Positions 18,284-27,779 of a stretch of DNA of 64,000 nt are shown one piece after another. Below the pieces are notes generated by a model that was not told the origin of the DNA, searched no databases, and saw only the letters and a list, made by a program, of their open reading frames with translations. This stretch comes from Vibrio sp. B1FLJ16 (lineage in GTDB: Bacteria; Pseudomonadota; Gammaproteobacteria; Enterobacterales; Vibrionaceae). Positions within the stretch are counted from its first letter, which is position 1; every line of letters begins with the position of its first letter. The DNA is taken from assembly GCF_905175385.1 (NCBI RefSeq), contig NZ_HG992750.1, positions 992,001 to 1,056,000 of the forward strand, in the 5' to 3' direction. Made by a program: the position numbers and the translations under genes.

Positions 18284-18724
18284 ATGTTCAAAAAGTTACT
18301 CTTGCTACTATTTTGTGGATTAGCATCAACTTCGACATTTGGCTACCCTTCATACGCCCAATACTGGCCTCACCGTAGCGTGCTTTTCTTCGCTCCAGAA
18401 AACGATGCCGCAGTAAAACAATTTCTGTTGGAATCGCTAATGAACGAATGTGAGTTAAATGACCGTGACGTGATCACTTTAGTCATTGCAGAAGATGGTT
18501 TCACTTTTCCAGATTCACTAAAAGAAGAGCTGGATCTGCATAATCTGGCACAGCGGTACCAGGTTAAAAAAGGTGAACACACGGCAATTTTGCTAGGTAA
18601 AGATGGCGAGGAGAAATACCGTTGGGGGGCCGAAACGGATTGGCAATTCATCAACGAGTTAATTGATGGCATGCCAATGCGTAAGCAAGAGATGCAAAGA
18701 CAGATAAGCCCGTGTCAGATTTAG
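18284..18724 (+). CDS. DUF4174 secreted/periplasmic protein
   Basis: A 146-residue protein with a signal peptide ([20 protein letters not shown]) and a thioredoxin-like-fold DUF4174 domain containing [19 protein letters not shown] and [15 protein letters not shown]. The domain resembles the 1-Cys-less thioredoxin-like proteins of unknown function. ATG at 18284 gives a clean signal peptide and is preferred to earlier starts. Its stop overlaps the stop of the convergent cobA gene by 4 bp. Confidence 0.8.
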   Translation: MFKKLLLLLFCGLASTSTFGYPSYAQYWPHRSVLFFAPENDAAVKQFLLESLMNECELNDRDVITLVIAEDGFTFPDSLKEELDLHNLAQRYQVKKGEHTAILLGKDGEEKYRWGAETDWQFINELIDGMPMRKQEMQRQISPCQI

Positions 18725-19488
18725 GCGCCTGATTTAGAAAACCAATCCAGTTTACTATGTAGCTCAGTCACACTACCAACCACAATGAGTGCTGGGCTGA
18801 TCGCTCGTTCAGCCATTTTAGATAGCTCGCTCAACTTACCCTGAAAAACTCGTTGTTCAGGACGCGTGCCATTCTCGATAATTGCGCAAGGCATGTCAGG
18901 GTCTAATCCATGTGTAACAAGCTTATCCATAATGTGACCGCTTTGCTTCAAACCCATGTAAAACACCAAGGTATTGTTAGACTGGGCTAGTGAGTGCCAC
19001 TCAATTTCACGACCATCTTTTTGCACGTGACCAGTAATAAACTGGACACTCTGCGCGTGATCGCGATGCGTTAGTGGAATACCCGCATAAGCCGTTGCGC
19101 CAGCTGCTGCCGTTATACCCGGGATCACTTCGTATTTGATGCCAAACTCAGCCAACTCTTCAAGCTCTTCCCCACCACGGCCAAAAATAAATGAGTCGCC
19201 CCCTTTTAAACGCACGACACGTTTACCTTCTTGGGCTTTTTTCACCAAGATTTGGTTAATTTGATCTTGTGGGACGCAGTGGAAATCCAGCTTTTTACCT
19301 ACATAAATCAACTCGGCAGATGAACATGCTAAAGCTAAAATTTCTTTAGACACTAATCGGTCGTAAACCACCACTTCAGCCGCTTGGACCGCTTTCAAAC
19401 CCTTTACGGTCAGTAAGTCTGGATCACCTGGGCCCGCTCCCACAAGAGAAACAAAACCGCTGTTTAACGAAGTGTTATTTGTAGTCAT
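18721..19488 (-). CDS. cobA: Uroporphyrinogen-III C-methyltransferase (SUMT)
   Basis: A 255-residue SAM-dependent methyltransferase that turns uroporphyrinogen III into precorrin-2, the first step to siroheme. The N-terminal [18 protein letters not shown] and the [12 protein letters not shown] loop are family hallmarks. It lies at the end of the nirB-nirD-FNT cluster and supplies the siroheme that NirB needs. About 165 bp separate it from the FNT gene and contain two inverted repeats. The oxidation and iron-insertion domain of CysG is not fused here, so another enzyme must finish siroheme. Confidence 0.92.
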   Translation of the reverse strand: MTTNNTSLNSGFVSLVGAGPGDPDLLTVKGLKAVQAAEVVVYDRLVSKEILALACSSAELIYVGKKLDFHCVPQDQINQILVKKAQEGKRVVRLKGGDSFIFGRGGEELEELAEFGIKYEVIPGITAAAGATAYAGIPLTHRDHAQSVQFITGHVQKDGREIEWHSLAQSNNTLVFYMGLKQSGHIMDKLVTHGLDPDMPCAIIENGTRPEQRVFQGKLSELSKMAERAISPALIVVGSVTELHSKLDWFSKSGA

Positions 19489-19514
19489 AACAATGCCTGT
19501 CGGAAAATTTAGAT

Positions 19515-19554
19515 ATAAATAGAGACTCTTTCACTGGTCAGAATCTCTATTTAT
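19515..19554. repeat. Inverted repeat between FNT gene and cobA
   Basis: 11-bp arms ATAAATAGAGA and TCTCTATTTAT with an 18-base loop, followed at about 19595-19615 by a second small inverted repeat (GGGGAA/TTCCC). They may lower expression of cobA relative to the upstream genes or stabilise mRNA ends. Confidence 0.45.
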
Positions 19555-19653
19555 AACCAAATTGCAACTCACCCAATTGAAAGAGGAGATTAGAGGGGAA
19601 CCTCAATGAGATTCCCTTACTATAATTACTTTCTATCGCAAGTGGCCAATGAT

Positions 19654-20502
19654 TTATTTAGCAATCACAGGTTCTGCTGTTACTTCTTCTTGAGCGTTAA
19701 TAGCAGGCGCAGTTTTCGCGTGTGTCAGGTAAAGTGGTAAACAAGTCATCACTAAACCACCAACGATGTTACCCAAAATAGTCGGAATAAGGTTGAAGTT
19801 TAACCACGTAGCCACACCAAAGTCAGCACCTAAAATCATACCCAATGGGAATAGGAACATGTTTACCACTGTGTGCTCGAATACCAACGCGAAGAAGATG
19901 AAGATTGGGAACCACATCATCGCTACACGGCCAGAGACAGAGCGAGCAGTCATGTTGCCGATCACACCTAGGCACACCATCAGGTTACAGAACACACCAC
20001 GCACGAAACAGGTGATCCATCCGTCCATGCCCATGTTTTCAAAACCAAGGCTGCGAGCGGTTGAGACAGCAATGAATTTCTTCGCTACTGCGTTGAGTTC
20101 AAGAGAGAAGTTACCAGTTAGAGATACAGCAACAAGGTAAGCAACGATTAAAGAGCCAATTAGGTTGCCTAAACCTACAAGCCCCCAACAACGTAGAATA
20201 CGCCCCCAAGTGATGCCCGGACGGTTAGCGAACTTCGCCAAAGGTGCAAGGCCGAATACACCTGTAACCAGGTCGTAACCCATGACACTTAGAATGACAA
20301 AACCAACGGGGAAGACGAGCGCCCCGACTATACCGATACCGGTTTGTACCATTGTGGTGATGGCCACAACAACCGCAAGAGACAGAATTACGCCCGCCAT
20401 TGTACCTCGAAGAAGCAGATCGCGAGTGCTGGTATTAGTTTTTGCTTCACCAACGTTGATCATGGTTTGCACGAACTCAGCAGGTTTAAAATCAGTAGAC
20501 AT
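19654..20502 (-). CDS. Formate/nitrite transporter family channel (probable nitrite channel)
   Basis: A 282-residue inner-membrane FNT protein with six helices, forming a pentameric anion channel. Lying between nirD and cobA, it most likely imports nitrite for NirBD and acts as NirC, although formate cannot be excluded. I choose ATG at 20502, with AAGGAC six bases upstream, over the TTG at 20520. A strong hairpin separates it from nirD. Confidence 0.88.
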   Translation of the reverse strand: MSTDFKPAEFVQTMINVGEAKTNTSTRDLLLRGTMAGVILSLAVVVAITTMVQTGIGIVGALVFPVGFVILSVMGYDLVTGVFGLAPLAKFANRPGITWGRILRCWGLVGLGNLIGSLIVAYLVAVSLTGNFSLELNAVAKKFIAVSTARSLGFENMGMDGWITCFVRGVFCNLMVCLGVIGNMTARSVSGRVAMMWFPIFIFFALVFEHTVVNMFLFPLGMILGADFGVATWLNFNLIPTILGNIVGGLVMTCLPLYLTHAKTAPAINAQEEVTAEPVIAK

Positions 20503-20655
20503 GAATGTGTCCTTATTCAAAAGTTAAAGTTAAAAGTTGAAGATTGAATAGAAAAAGGCTTCCCGTAACTTCGAGCACATTCGATAACATCTCAGTTCCA
20601 TTACCCCAGAGATGTTTGAAAAACCTTTATCTATTAAATCTAAGAACCCGAAAAG

Positions 20656-20679
20656 TTCCCTCCTCCGTAGAGGAGGGAA
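20656..20679. repeat. 10-bp stem-loop between nirD and the FNT gene
   Basis: TTCCCTCCTC-CGTA-GAGGAGGGAA, a GC-rich perfect stem without a following T run. It looks like an mRNA-processing or partial-termination hairpin that would set nirBD expression above the downstream genes. Confidence 0.6.
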
Positions 20680-20685
20680 TCAGGC

Positions 20686-21015
20686 TTAAGCAGCGATCTC
20701 TACTTCGCCATTAGTTACGCGCGTTTTGTACGCTTTCACATTAAAACGTTCGTCTTCCATGCAAACACCCGTTGTCAGGTTAAAGCGTTGTTTTTTAAGT
20801 GGGCTCGCCACCCAAAGCTCACCTTGATGCTCACAAATCAAACCTCGAGATAGCACGTTTGATTGGAAAAACGGGTCAGTATTACTGATCGCCAGAACTT
20901 CTTCTGCTTCAGTCGGACGGAATACCGCAACTTGCTGACCATCAACTAGCGCACAAACACCTGTACCCGGTATGATGTCGCTGATTTGGCAAATTTTTTC
21001 AAATGACATAGTCAA
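20686..21015 (-). CDS. nirD: Nitrite reductase (NADH) small subunit
   Basis: A 109-residue Rieske-fold protein that partners NirB. Lengths and position just 7 bp after nirB fit. The segment LSRGLICEHQGELWVASPLKKQRFNL matches the family, which keeps the fold but not the full cluster ligand set. Cytoplasmic. Confidence 0.93.
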   Translation of the reverse strand: MTMSFEKICQISDIIPGTGVCALVDGQQVAVFRPTEAEEVLAISNTDPFFQSNVLSRGLICEHQGELWVASPLKKQRFNLTTGVCMEDERFNVKAYKTRVTNGEVEIAA

Positions 21016-21022
21016 CCTTCCC

Positions 21023-23587
21023 TTATGATTCAGTAATCGCTACGTGTAGGATGTCGCCTTTCGCTTCAGGGTGTTTCTCCGTGAAGGTTGCTGGGCGGTG
21101 CTGTTCACGTTCTGGTACAAACACTACGTTGTCATCGCGTTTGTCAGAATTGATAAAGTGCGCGAAGCGAGTCAGTTGCGATTCATCATTGATGGTTGCT
21201 GTCCACTCACACTCGTACTCATTAACAAGCTTCTCTACATCTGTTTCCAGTTGAGCATTAATGCCAAGTTTATCGTTCACGATGACTTCACGTAGGTAGT
21301 CGACGCCACCTTCCATATTTTCCATCCAAACTGATGTACGTTGTAATGGCGCAGCAGTACGGATGTAGAACATCATGAAGCGGTCGATGTACTTGATTAG
21401 TGTTTCTTTATCTAGGTCGCTCGCTAGCAGATCTGCATGTCGAGGTTTCATGCCGCCATTACCACATACGTACATGTTCCAACCTGCGTCAGTCGCGATG
21501 ATGCCGAGGTCTTTGCCTTGTGCTTCCGCACACTCACGAGTACAGCCAGAGACACCAAACTTCATCTTATGCGGCGTACGGATGCCTTTGTAACGGTTCT
21601 CAATGTAAGAGCCTAGGCCAACAGAATCTTGCACACCGTAGCGACACCAGGTTGAGCCCACACAAGTCTTCGCCATACGAAGTGCTTTTGCGTACGCTTG
21701 ACCAGTTTCAAAACCAGCATCAATCAGCTTGCCCCAGATCTGCGGAAGATCGTCTTTTTGAGCACCAAACAGACCAATACGCTGCGCACCTGTCACCTTG
21801 GTGTATAGGTTGTATTCTTCAGCAACACTAGCTAATACGCCAAGTGCTTGAGGCGTTACCTCACCACCCGCCATACGTGGGATAACAGAGTAAGTACCGT
21901 CTTTTTGGATATTACCCAAGAAGTTATCGTTGGTGTCGTGCAGCTTAACCAGTTGTGGTTTAAGAATATGTTCACCCCAGCAAGAAGCTAAGATAGAACC
22001 AGCCAGTGGTTTACACACTTCACAACCGTAGCCTTTACCGTATTTTTCTAGAAGCTCATCAAAGGTTTTGATCTCTTCAATACGGATTAGGTGGAACAAC
22101 TCCTGACGAGAGTAAGCGAAATGCTCACATACATCGTTCTTCACTTCGATACCTGACTTAGCAAGCTCGGCGTTCAGTACTGAAGTCACTAGAGGGATAC
22201 AACCACCACAGCCAGTACCCGCTCCCGTTACTGCTTTGATGTCAGCAAGCGTATGATTACCATCAGCAACTGCCTGAGCGATCTTTCCTTTTGTTACATC
22301 AAAACATGAACAGATAACTGCACTTTCAGGCAATGAGTCTGCGCCGAGTGCTGGTTTTTCAGCACCTGCGTGTGCTGGAAGGATAAGTGCATCTGGGTGT
22401 TCTGGCAGGTCGATTTCGTTGAGCATTAACTGAAGTAAATCACCGTAATCAGACGTATCACCAACGAGAACCGCACCTAATAGCTTCTTGTTATCCTGTG
22501 AAACGATTAGACGTTTGTAAACTTCTTGCTCTTCGTTTTGGTAAACGTAGCTCTTACAACCTTCGCTACGACCGTTCGCATCACCAATAGAACCCACTTT
22601 CACGCCAAGCAATTTCAACTTAGCGGACATATCAGCGCCTTCGAACTTGCTTTCTGTGTTACCCAGTAGGTGGTCAACCGCAACCGTCGCCATCTTGTAG
22701 CCAGGAGCAACTAGGCCGTAGAACATTTCGTTCCATGATGCACACTCACCAATTGCGTAGATATTTTCATCAGAAGTCTGACAGTGGTCGTTGATTGCTA
22801 CGCCGCCGCGGGGAGCGACTTCCAGATCCATCTGGCGAGCCAGTTTGTCTTGTGGACGAATACCCGCAGAGAATACGATAAAGTCAGTTTCTAGTTCAGA
22901 ACCGTCAGCGAAGCGCATCACGTTGCGTGCCGTTGTGCCCTCTGGAGCAATCTCAAGCGTGTTTTTACTGGTGTGTACATTCACCCCCATGCGCTCGATC
23001 TTTTGACGAAGTTGATTACCACCAGCAAGATCCAATTGCTCGGCCATTAGTTTGGGTGCGAATTCAACAACGTGTGTTTCCACACCCAATGCTTTTAGCG
23101 CACCTGCGGCTTCAAGACCCAATAGACCGCCGCCGATAACGACGCCTGATTTACTATTCTTCGCACAGGCTTCGATCGCTTTAAGATCTTCAATGGTGCG
23201 GTAAACAAAACAGTCTTTGCTTTCATGGCCTTTGATTGGTGGTACAAACGGAAATGATCCAGTAGCAAGGATAAGCTTGTCGTATTGAACTTCGCGGCCA
23301 GTGCTGGAATATACGATATGATTTTCGCGGTTGATGTTAATGGCGCGCTCGCCAATCAACATATTGATTCCGTGTTTTTCGTAAAAGCCTTCTTTAACTA
23401 GGGACAGTTCATCGGCCGTGTGGTGAGAAAAGTAAGAGGAAAGGTGCACGCGGTCGTATGCGACTCGAGGTTCTTCACAGAAAACCGTAATGTCTAGTTC
23501 GGAGATATCCGCTTTCTCAACTAAGTCTTCGAGATAACGGTGCCCTACCATACCGTTTCCGATAACTACTAGCTTCAACTTGCTCAT
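21023..23587 (-). CDS. nirB: Nitrite reductase (NADH) large subunit
   Basis: An 854-residue cytoplasmic enzyme reducing nitrite to ammonium with NADH. Domains in order: FAD/NAD oxidoreductase (VIGNGMVGHRYLE at residues 7-19, second nucleotide motif VVIGGGLLGLEAAG), BFD-like [2Fe-2S] region (CSCFDVTKGK and GTGCGGCIP), and a siroheme/[4Fe-4S] sulfite/nitrite reductase half with CVGSTWCRYG and SGCTRECAEA providing the cluster cysteines. AGGAAG precedes the ATG. It heads nirB-nirD-FNT-cobA, with an FNR box and a NarP-like site upstream. Confidence 0.96.
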   Translation of the reverse strand: MSKLKLVVIGNGMVGHRYLEDLVEKADISELDITVFCEEPRVAYDRVHLSSYFSHHTADELSLVKEGFYEKHGINMLIGERAININRENHIVYSSTGREVQYDKLILATGSFPFVPPIKGHESKDCFVYRTIEDLKAIEACAKNSKSGVVIGGGLLGLEAAGALKALGVETHVVEFAPKLMAEQLDLAGGNQLRQKIERMGVNVHTSKNTLEIAPEGTTARNVMRFADGSELETDFIVFSAGIRPQDKLARQMDLEVAPRGGVAINDHCQTSDENIYAIGECASWNEMFYGLVAPGYKMATVAVDHLLGNTESKFEGADMSAKLKLLGVKVGSIGDANGRSEGCKSYVYQNEEQEVYKRLIVSQDNKKLLGAVLVGDTSDYGDLLQLMLNEIDLPEHPDALILPAHAGAEKPALGADSLPESAVICSCFDVTKGKIAQAVADGNHTLADIKAVTGAGTGCGGCIPLVTSVLNAELAKSGIEVKNDVCEHFAYSRQELFHLIRIEEIKTFDELLEKYGKGYGCEVCKPLAGSILASCWGEHILKPQLVKLHDTNDNFLGNIQKDGTYSVIPRMAGGEVTPQALGVLASVAEEYNLYTKVTGAQRIGLFGAQKDDLPQIWGKLIDAGFETGQAYAKALRMAKTCVGSTWCRYGVQDSVGLGSYIENRYKGIRTPHKMKFGVSGCTRECAEAQGKDLGIIATDAGWNMYVCGNGGMKPRHADLLASDLDKETLIKYIDRFMMFYIRTAAPLQRTSVWMENMEGGVDYLREVIVNDKLGINAQLETDVEKLVNEYECEWTATINDESQLTRFAHFINSDKRDDNVVFVPEREQHRPATFTEKHPEAKGDILHVAITES

Positions 23588-23652
23588 TGTACTTCCTAAG
23601 GGTTAGGTTCTTATCACTGAGCGCATTGTTAATTGTGAAAGAAAATTAATAC

Positions 23653-23666
23653 ATGATGTAAATCAA
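23653..23666. promoter_or_regulatory. FNR box of the nirB promoter
   Basis: On the minus strand TTGATTTACATCAT matches TTGAT-N4-ATCAA at nine of ten positions. Placing the box at -41.5 puts TAACAA exactly at the -10 position, so this looks like a class II FNR-activated promoter with the start site near 23618. Confidence 0.7.
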
Positions 23667-23680
23667 TTACAATTTCAAAC

Positions 23681-23695
23681 TACCCTAAAGGGGTA
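23681..23695. promoter_or_regulatory. NarP/NarL-like inverted repeat upstream of nirB
   Basis: TACCC-TAAAG-GGGTA, inverted heptamer halves like those read by NarL/NarP, about 28 bp upstream of the FNR box centre. The half-site spacing is not the exact 7-2-7 arrangement. Confidence 0.45.
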
Positions 23696-23890
23696 GGTGG
23701 GTTGCTTGAAGCTGACATTGACAATAGATACGTAATTTAGAAACATTTTAAACAGCTTTTATCTGTTCCACTTACATATAGCCAGTTCACTGTGCTTGAG
23801 TTTTCCACTTTCATACATTTGAGTTACTAATAAAAATTGTTCCTATCAATTAATATCTTTTATTAGCCAATTGTTTGCATAGTGGGTAGT

Positions 23891-23979
23891 ATGAGGGTTC
23901 AGTTATGTAGCTAAACGCATAACCTCATTTACATATAGAAAGCCGTCCCATATTTTTTTATGAGGCGGCCTTTTGTTTT
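23891..23979 (+). ncRNA. Candidate small RNA or attenuator in the rnk leader
   Basis: A bulged stem (ATGAG and GTTATG pairing with CATAAC and CTCAT, 23891-23928) is followed by a terminator-like hairpin (GCCGTCCCATA/TATGAGGCGGC, 23942-23969, one wobble and one mismatch) and TTTTGTTTT. The rnk ribosome site GGGAG starts right after. The arrangement is that of a short intrinsic-terminated RNA or a leader attenuator. No strong promoter consensus is visible upstream. Confidence 0.4.
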
Positions 23980-23991
23980 GGGAGTCACAAA

Positions 23992-24369
23992 ATGTCAGGA
24001 AGCAACCCTATCTATATTACAAACATAGATCTCAACAGAATTTCAGCGATGCTGGACAAGATGCCAAGTGTCGCGGAAGAGTTAAAAAAACTCGAACAAG
24101 AGCTCGACAGAGCCATCGTTCTTGAACCAGAAGCAATGCCGGATAACGTGGTTAGAATGAATTCGACCGTTGATTTTAAGTTCACCGGTGATGAGAAAGT
24201 ACTAACTAGAACCCTTGTGTATCCGCAAGATCTGAAAACTGGTAACGACATTTCAATTTTTGCCCCAGTAGGTAGCGCATTAATCGGCCTGTCTGTCGGC
24301 GAAAAGCTTGACTGGCCAATGCCAAACAAGCAGACGAAGACCATCGAGATACTTAACGTCACTTTCTAG
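23992..24369 (+). CDS. rnk: Regulator of nucleoside diphosphate kinase
   Basis: A 125-residue protein of the Rnk/GreA-GreB C-terminal fold: a short helical N-terminus and a FKBP-like C-terminal domain with LVYPQDLKTGNDISIFAPVG and ALIGLSVGE. Rnk binds RNA polymerase and affects nucleotide pools. GGGAG lies before the ATG. A hairpin terminator lies within its leader, so its expression may be attenuated. An IS30 element sits about 275 bp downstream. Confidence 0.88.
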   Translation: MSGSNPIYITNIDLNRISAMLDKMPSVAEELKKLEQELDRAIVLEPEAMPDNVVRMNSTVDFKFTGDEKVLTRTLVYPQDLKTGNDISIFAPVGSALIGLSVGEKLDWPMPNKQTKTIEILNVTF

Positions 24370-24409
24370 GCAGAGAAAAGTGATGAACTAACGCTATCGT
24401 TTCATGCGT

Positions 24410-24446
24410 CCTGGTGCAAAGTGCTTCTAAACCACTTTACACCAGG
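24410..24446. repeat. Long hairpin after rnk
   Basis: 14-bp arms CCTGGTGCAAAGTG and CACTTTACACCAGG with one mismatch and a 9-base loop; no T run directly after, so it is either a weak terminator or an mRNA-stabilising structure. Confidence 0.55.
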
Positions 24447-24643
24447 TTAGCCTCTCTTTTCATTAAGCGCCTCATATAAGCCGTAACTTGTATAAACCCC
24501 GTATGTATTGCGTTTAACGTTGATATATTGTCATTCGCCACTATTTAATATTAATCATGTCTCCCTTGCTCTTGACTGGCGGTAAGTTACCTCGAAATAA
24601 TCTGTTTATCTTTACAAAGCATATATACTCTTATTTATATAAA

Positions 24644-25732
24644 CCCGAATTCAACTGTGAAGTGTGACACTCTCCAATATCAAGCAGCCAAAGCCGTTTC
24701 CTCGAATACAATGGCTGGCTGCTTGAAGCCTAAACACTTTCTTGGACGATAATTTATCCGCGATAAAGCGAACTCTATATCGATGTCCGTCACCGTCGTT
24801 AGGTCAGTTCCTTTCTTCACATATTGCCTTAAAAGACCGTTAGCATTCTCATTAGCACCACGCTCCCAAGAGCTGTACGGATGAGCAAAGTACACATCAG
24901 CCTCTAATTCTTTTGCGATGGTTTCATGACCTGCAAACTCTCGTCCGTTATCTGCCGTAATGGTATGGACATGTTTCTTATAAGGCTTCAGTAGCTCTAT
25001 TGTCGCTTTGGTGACATCATCCGCAGACTTAGATGGCACTTTCTTTACCACGTAAAATCGAGTCTTACGCTCTAAAATAGTCACCATCGCACCCGTACCA
25101 TGCTTGCCTAGCACAGTGTCGATTTCCCAGTCTCCAAACCGCTCCTTACTGTCAACGATGCTTGGTCTATCATCAATCGACACGGCATTTTTTATCGCTG
25201 GCGCTTTCTCTTTTTTACCGCGACGATACCGCTTATGACCTTGTCTCAAGTGACGATATAACTTACCGCCCAAGCGTTTATCTTGTGCGACAAAGCGGTA
25301 GATCCACTCGTGGCTGACAGCGGCACCAACTTTCGTTAATACATTGGAGATCTGTTCTGGGCTCCAATCTGTTTCTAAAAGAAGGCGGATAAAATCCACT
25401 CGCTCCTTTGGTATGCGGTATTTACGCGCTGTTCTACGCTTTTTAATCGACAACAGCTGAGCTTCGTTCGGGCAATAAATGTTACCTTTACGACCTCGCT
25501 TAATCTCCCGATATACCGTTGAGCGGTGGCACTGAACTGTTTTAGCTATTTCAGAAACCGATATTCCCCGTTCCAAAAGTGCAGAAATCTGGTATCTTCT
25601 GCCTTCGGTCAACTGTTGATAATTCATGGTAGTACTGCTTGTTTCTTTGGCGAGAAGAGCGTACCACTTTCAGCAGTTGGCTTCCTCTTCTACACCTTTC
25701 CATGAATGTCGCACTTATTATCTGAAATCGGG
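24644..25732 (-). mobile_element. IS30-family insertion sequence
   Basis: About 1.09 kb. Imperfect terminal inverted repeats of roughly 29 bp: both begin CCCGA and share TTCA, AAGTG and GACA blocks. Flanking bases AAA and AAT allow a short AA target duplication. It encodes one full-length transposase. The exact ends are my estimate. Confidence 0.8.
24680..25627 (-). CDS. IS30-family transposase
   Basis: A 315-residue DDE transposase. N-terminal helix-turn-helix (SVSEIAKTVQCHRSTVYREI) typical of IS30; catalytic acidic residues are visible in GDWEIDTVLG, TADNGREFAGH and RGANENANGLLRQY. The frame is intact and of full family length, so the element could be active. It lies within its own inverted repeats and does not interrupt a recognisable gene, being in the rnk-diguanylate cyclase intergenic space. 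Confidence 0.95.
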   Translation of the reverse strand: MNYQQLTEGRRYQISALLERGISVSEIAKTVQCHRSTVYREIKRGRKGNIYCPNEAQLLSIKKRRTARKYRIPKERVDFIRLLLETDWSPEQISNVLTKVGAAVSHEWIYRFVAQDKRLGGKLYRHLRQGHKRYRRGKKEKAPAIKNAVSIDDRPSIVDSKERFGDWEIDTVLGKHGTGAMVTILERKTRFYVVKKVPSKSADDVTKATIELLKPYKKHVHTITADNGREFAGHETIAKELEADVYFAHPYSSWERGANENANGLLRQYVKKGTDLTTVTDIDIEFALSRINYRPRKCLGFKQPAIVFEETALAA

Positions 25733-26296
25733 AATAATTATTTACCGACTAATTATCTATAGCTAAAACTTGTTTAGTGTTTAATTTAACGAAATAACTT
25801 TCTTCAACGAACATAGTAGCGGATACTTTTTTAAATAAAATAAAAAAGTAAAGGGCCTAACGTTTAAACATTCTAAATTTAGAGTTAATAATCTATTGAT
25901 TTGAATTAGGTCAGGCTAAATCATGTTATTAGGCAAGAATAAATGGCAACTTTCTCTCACGCCGTCGCATATATTACACTTGCAGTACATATTGGGATTG
26001 GTTATCGAAACACTATAACCACCTTACATGGTTACTTATTCTAAACTACTATATCTTATGAACTTTTTAACCACGAAAAAAAATAACGAGCACTTCCGGT
26101 ACAAGCTAGTAGATTTTTCTAATTATGTAAATAGCAATACATATCATTATTTTTAAACCTATCGATATGCGCTTAGTTTGATTTAAATAAACAATATAAT
26201 ATGCATATAAAATTAATATGGAAAATGATTAAGCTACTGTGTTAGTGTAGCGGCACTCTAAACATCGATCAGATATTTCGCACAATTTCAGCAGTT
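25733..26296. other. AT-rich intergenic region right of the IS element
   Basis: About 560 bp with no coding signal or strong structure that I can see. It presumably holds the diguanylate cyclase promoter. Confidence 0.4.
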
Positions 26297-26299
26297 ATG

Positions 26300-27672
26300 A
26301 TGAAACTGAATAAAAGGACGTTTTTACCAGCAAAGTCCTTGCGGTATGCAATAGTATGGCTTCTATCTATGATGATATTTCTATATTTACTTGTCTTGTC
26401 TATTTTTTAAACTCACTAGATGAATTAGCGGCTGTAGAATTGGAGCAAAGAGTCCAATTAGCTAGAAAGCTAGAATTTCGCAATGCACGGGATTTACTCG
26501 AGGAGTATACCTTCTGGGACGATGCATACGAAAACATAATCGTAGATCTTGATACAAATTGGGTCAAAGGAAATTCCGGTGACTACTTAATGAACAAGAG
26601 AGATTACGATTTTAGTGTAGCGATAGCACCTGGAAACAAAGAAGTCTACTTGATAAAAAGTGACGATGTCCCAACCCTCTCTTTTTCTGATTTAAAACAG
26701 CCGTTGTTTGAGTTGATGGACGTTTCTCACCAGCTTAGTACTCAAACCAAACTCACTAATGGCTTTTTCCGCATAAACGGGGGCGTTTATCATATCGTCG
26801 GTGGCCCTTTTATAAATGAAAAGTCACAGCTACCACGTGAAGGAACTTACTTAGCTTTAGGTAAACGAATCGATTCCGAGTACCGTAAAATACTTGAAAA
26901 TGAATATCAATTATTCGGACTTCACCTAAAGGATCAATCAAACGATCTAAAAGCCTACATGCCTTTATATACACCGACGGGTAATACCGTTGGCTATGTA
27001 ACCTGGAAGCCACACTCGCCGAGTAAAACAATCATCCCGACAATCACGTTTATTGCGATTTTATTTGCTTTCCTTATCACAGTTGTCACGACGTACATCT
27101 TAAAGAAGGAACAAATGAGCTGGGAAGAGTATGAGAACCAACTTTTCATAGAGGCTACAACTGACTCTCTCACCCAAGTCAAAAGCCGACGCTATTTTAT
27201 GTTGATGGGCGAAAACGAGTTTAATACCTGTCGTCTAATAGAGAACAAGCAGCTATCGGCATTAATCCTTGATATCGATTATTTTAAGCAAATCAATGAC
27301 GAATATGGACATGCTGTTGGAGATAAAGCTCTGATTCATTTCTCTCAACTTTGTAAAACGGCATTAAGAGGAAGAGATATCTTGGGCCGCATTGGTGGCG
27401 AAGAGTTTGCGGTGATCTTGCCTTTGACTAACGAAAAAAGAGCAGCTGAGATAGCTAACCGTATACGAGTGTTGGTTGAAAGATCCCCTTTTGTATCCAA
27501 CGGTAAGATAATTAGTTTTACCGTTAGCATCGGTATATCCTCATACCGTAACCAAGAAAACCTAGAAAAATTGCTTGAAGAAGCTGACCAAGCTTTATAC
27601 GACGCAAAACACCATGGTAGAAATTGCGTCATGAGTTATAAAAGTCTAACCACGGAGCCTAGCCTCATCTAA
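26300..27672 (+). CDS. Membrane diguanylate cyclase with CHASE4-like sensor, N-terminal frameshift
   Basis: Makes cyclic di-GMP. The open frame from 26356 has a periplasmic CHASE4-like domain (LLEEYTFWDDAYE), a transmembrane helix near IIPTITFIAILFAFLITV, and a C-terminal GGDEF domain whose active site reads GGEEF, with a TDSLTQVKSRRYF opening. It lacks a first membrane helix. That helix is encoded just upstream in another frame starting ATG 26297/26300 (MKLNKRTFLPAKSLRYAIVW and on), which ends at a T6 run (26403-26408). One extra T joins the frames to a 457-residue protein of normal architecture. The I-site RxxD upstream of GGEEF reads RGRD. Confidence 0.85.
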
Positions 27673-27779
27673 ACGTAATGGCTTTTGTCGAGGCTATCTT
27701 GACCACCACTCTCGAAGAATCACACATTTGGGTATAAGCTCAAAATACTTGTTACAGGTGAGTTGGGAGTTCAAAAGCC

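Larger units (their letters stand above)
23588..23991. other. Intergenic region between nirB and rnk
   Basis: About 400 bp: nirB promoter with FNR and NarP-like sites on the left, and on the right a stem-loop plus terminator hairpin forming the rnk leader or a small RNA (see separate entry). Nothing else recognised. Confidence 0.5.
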
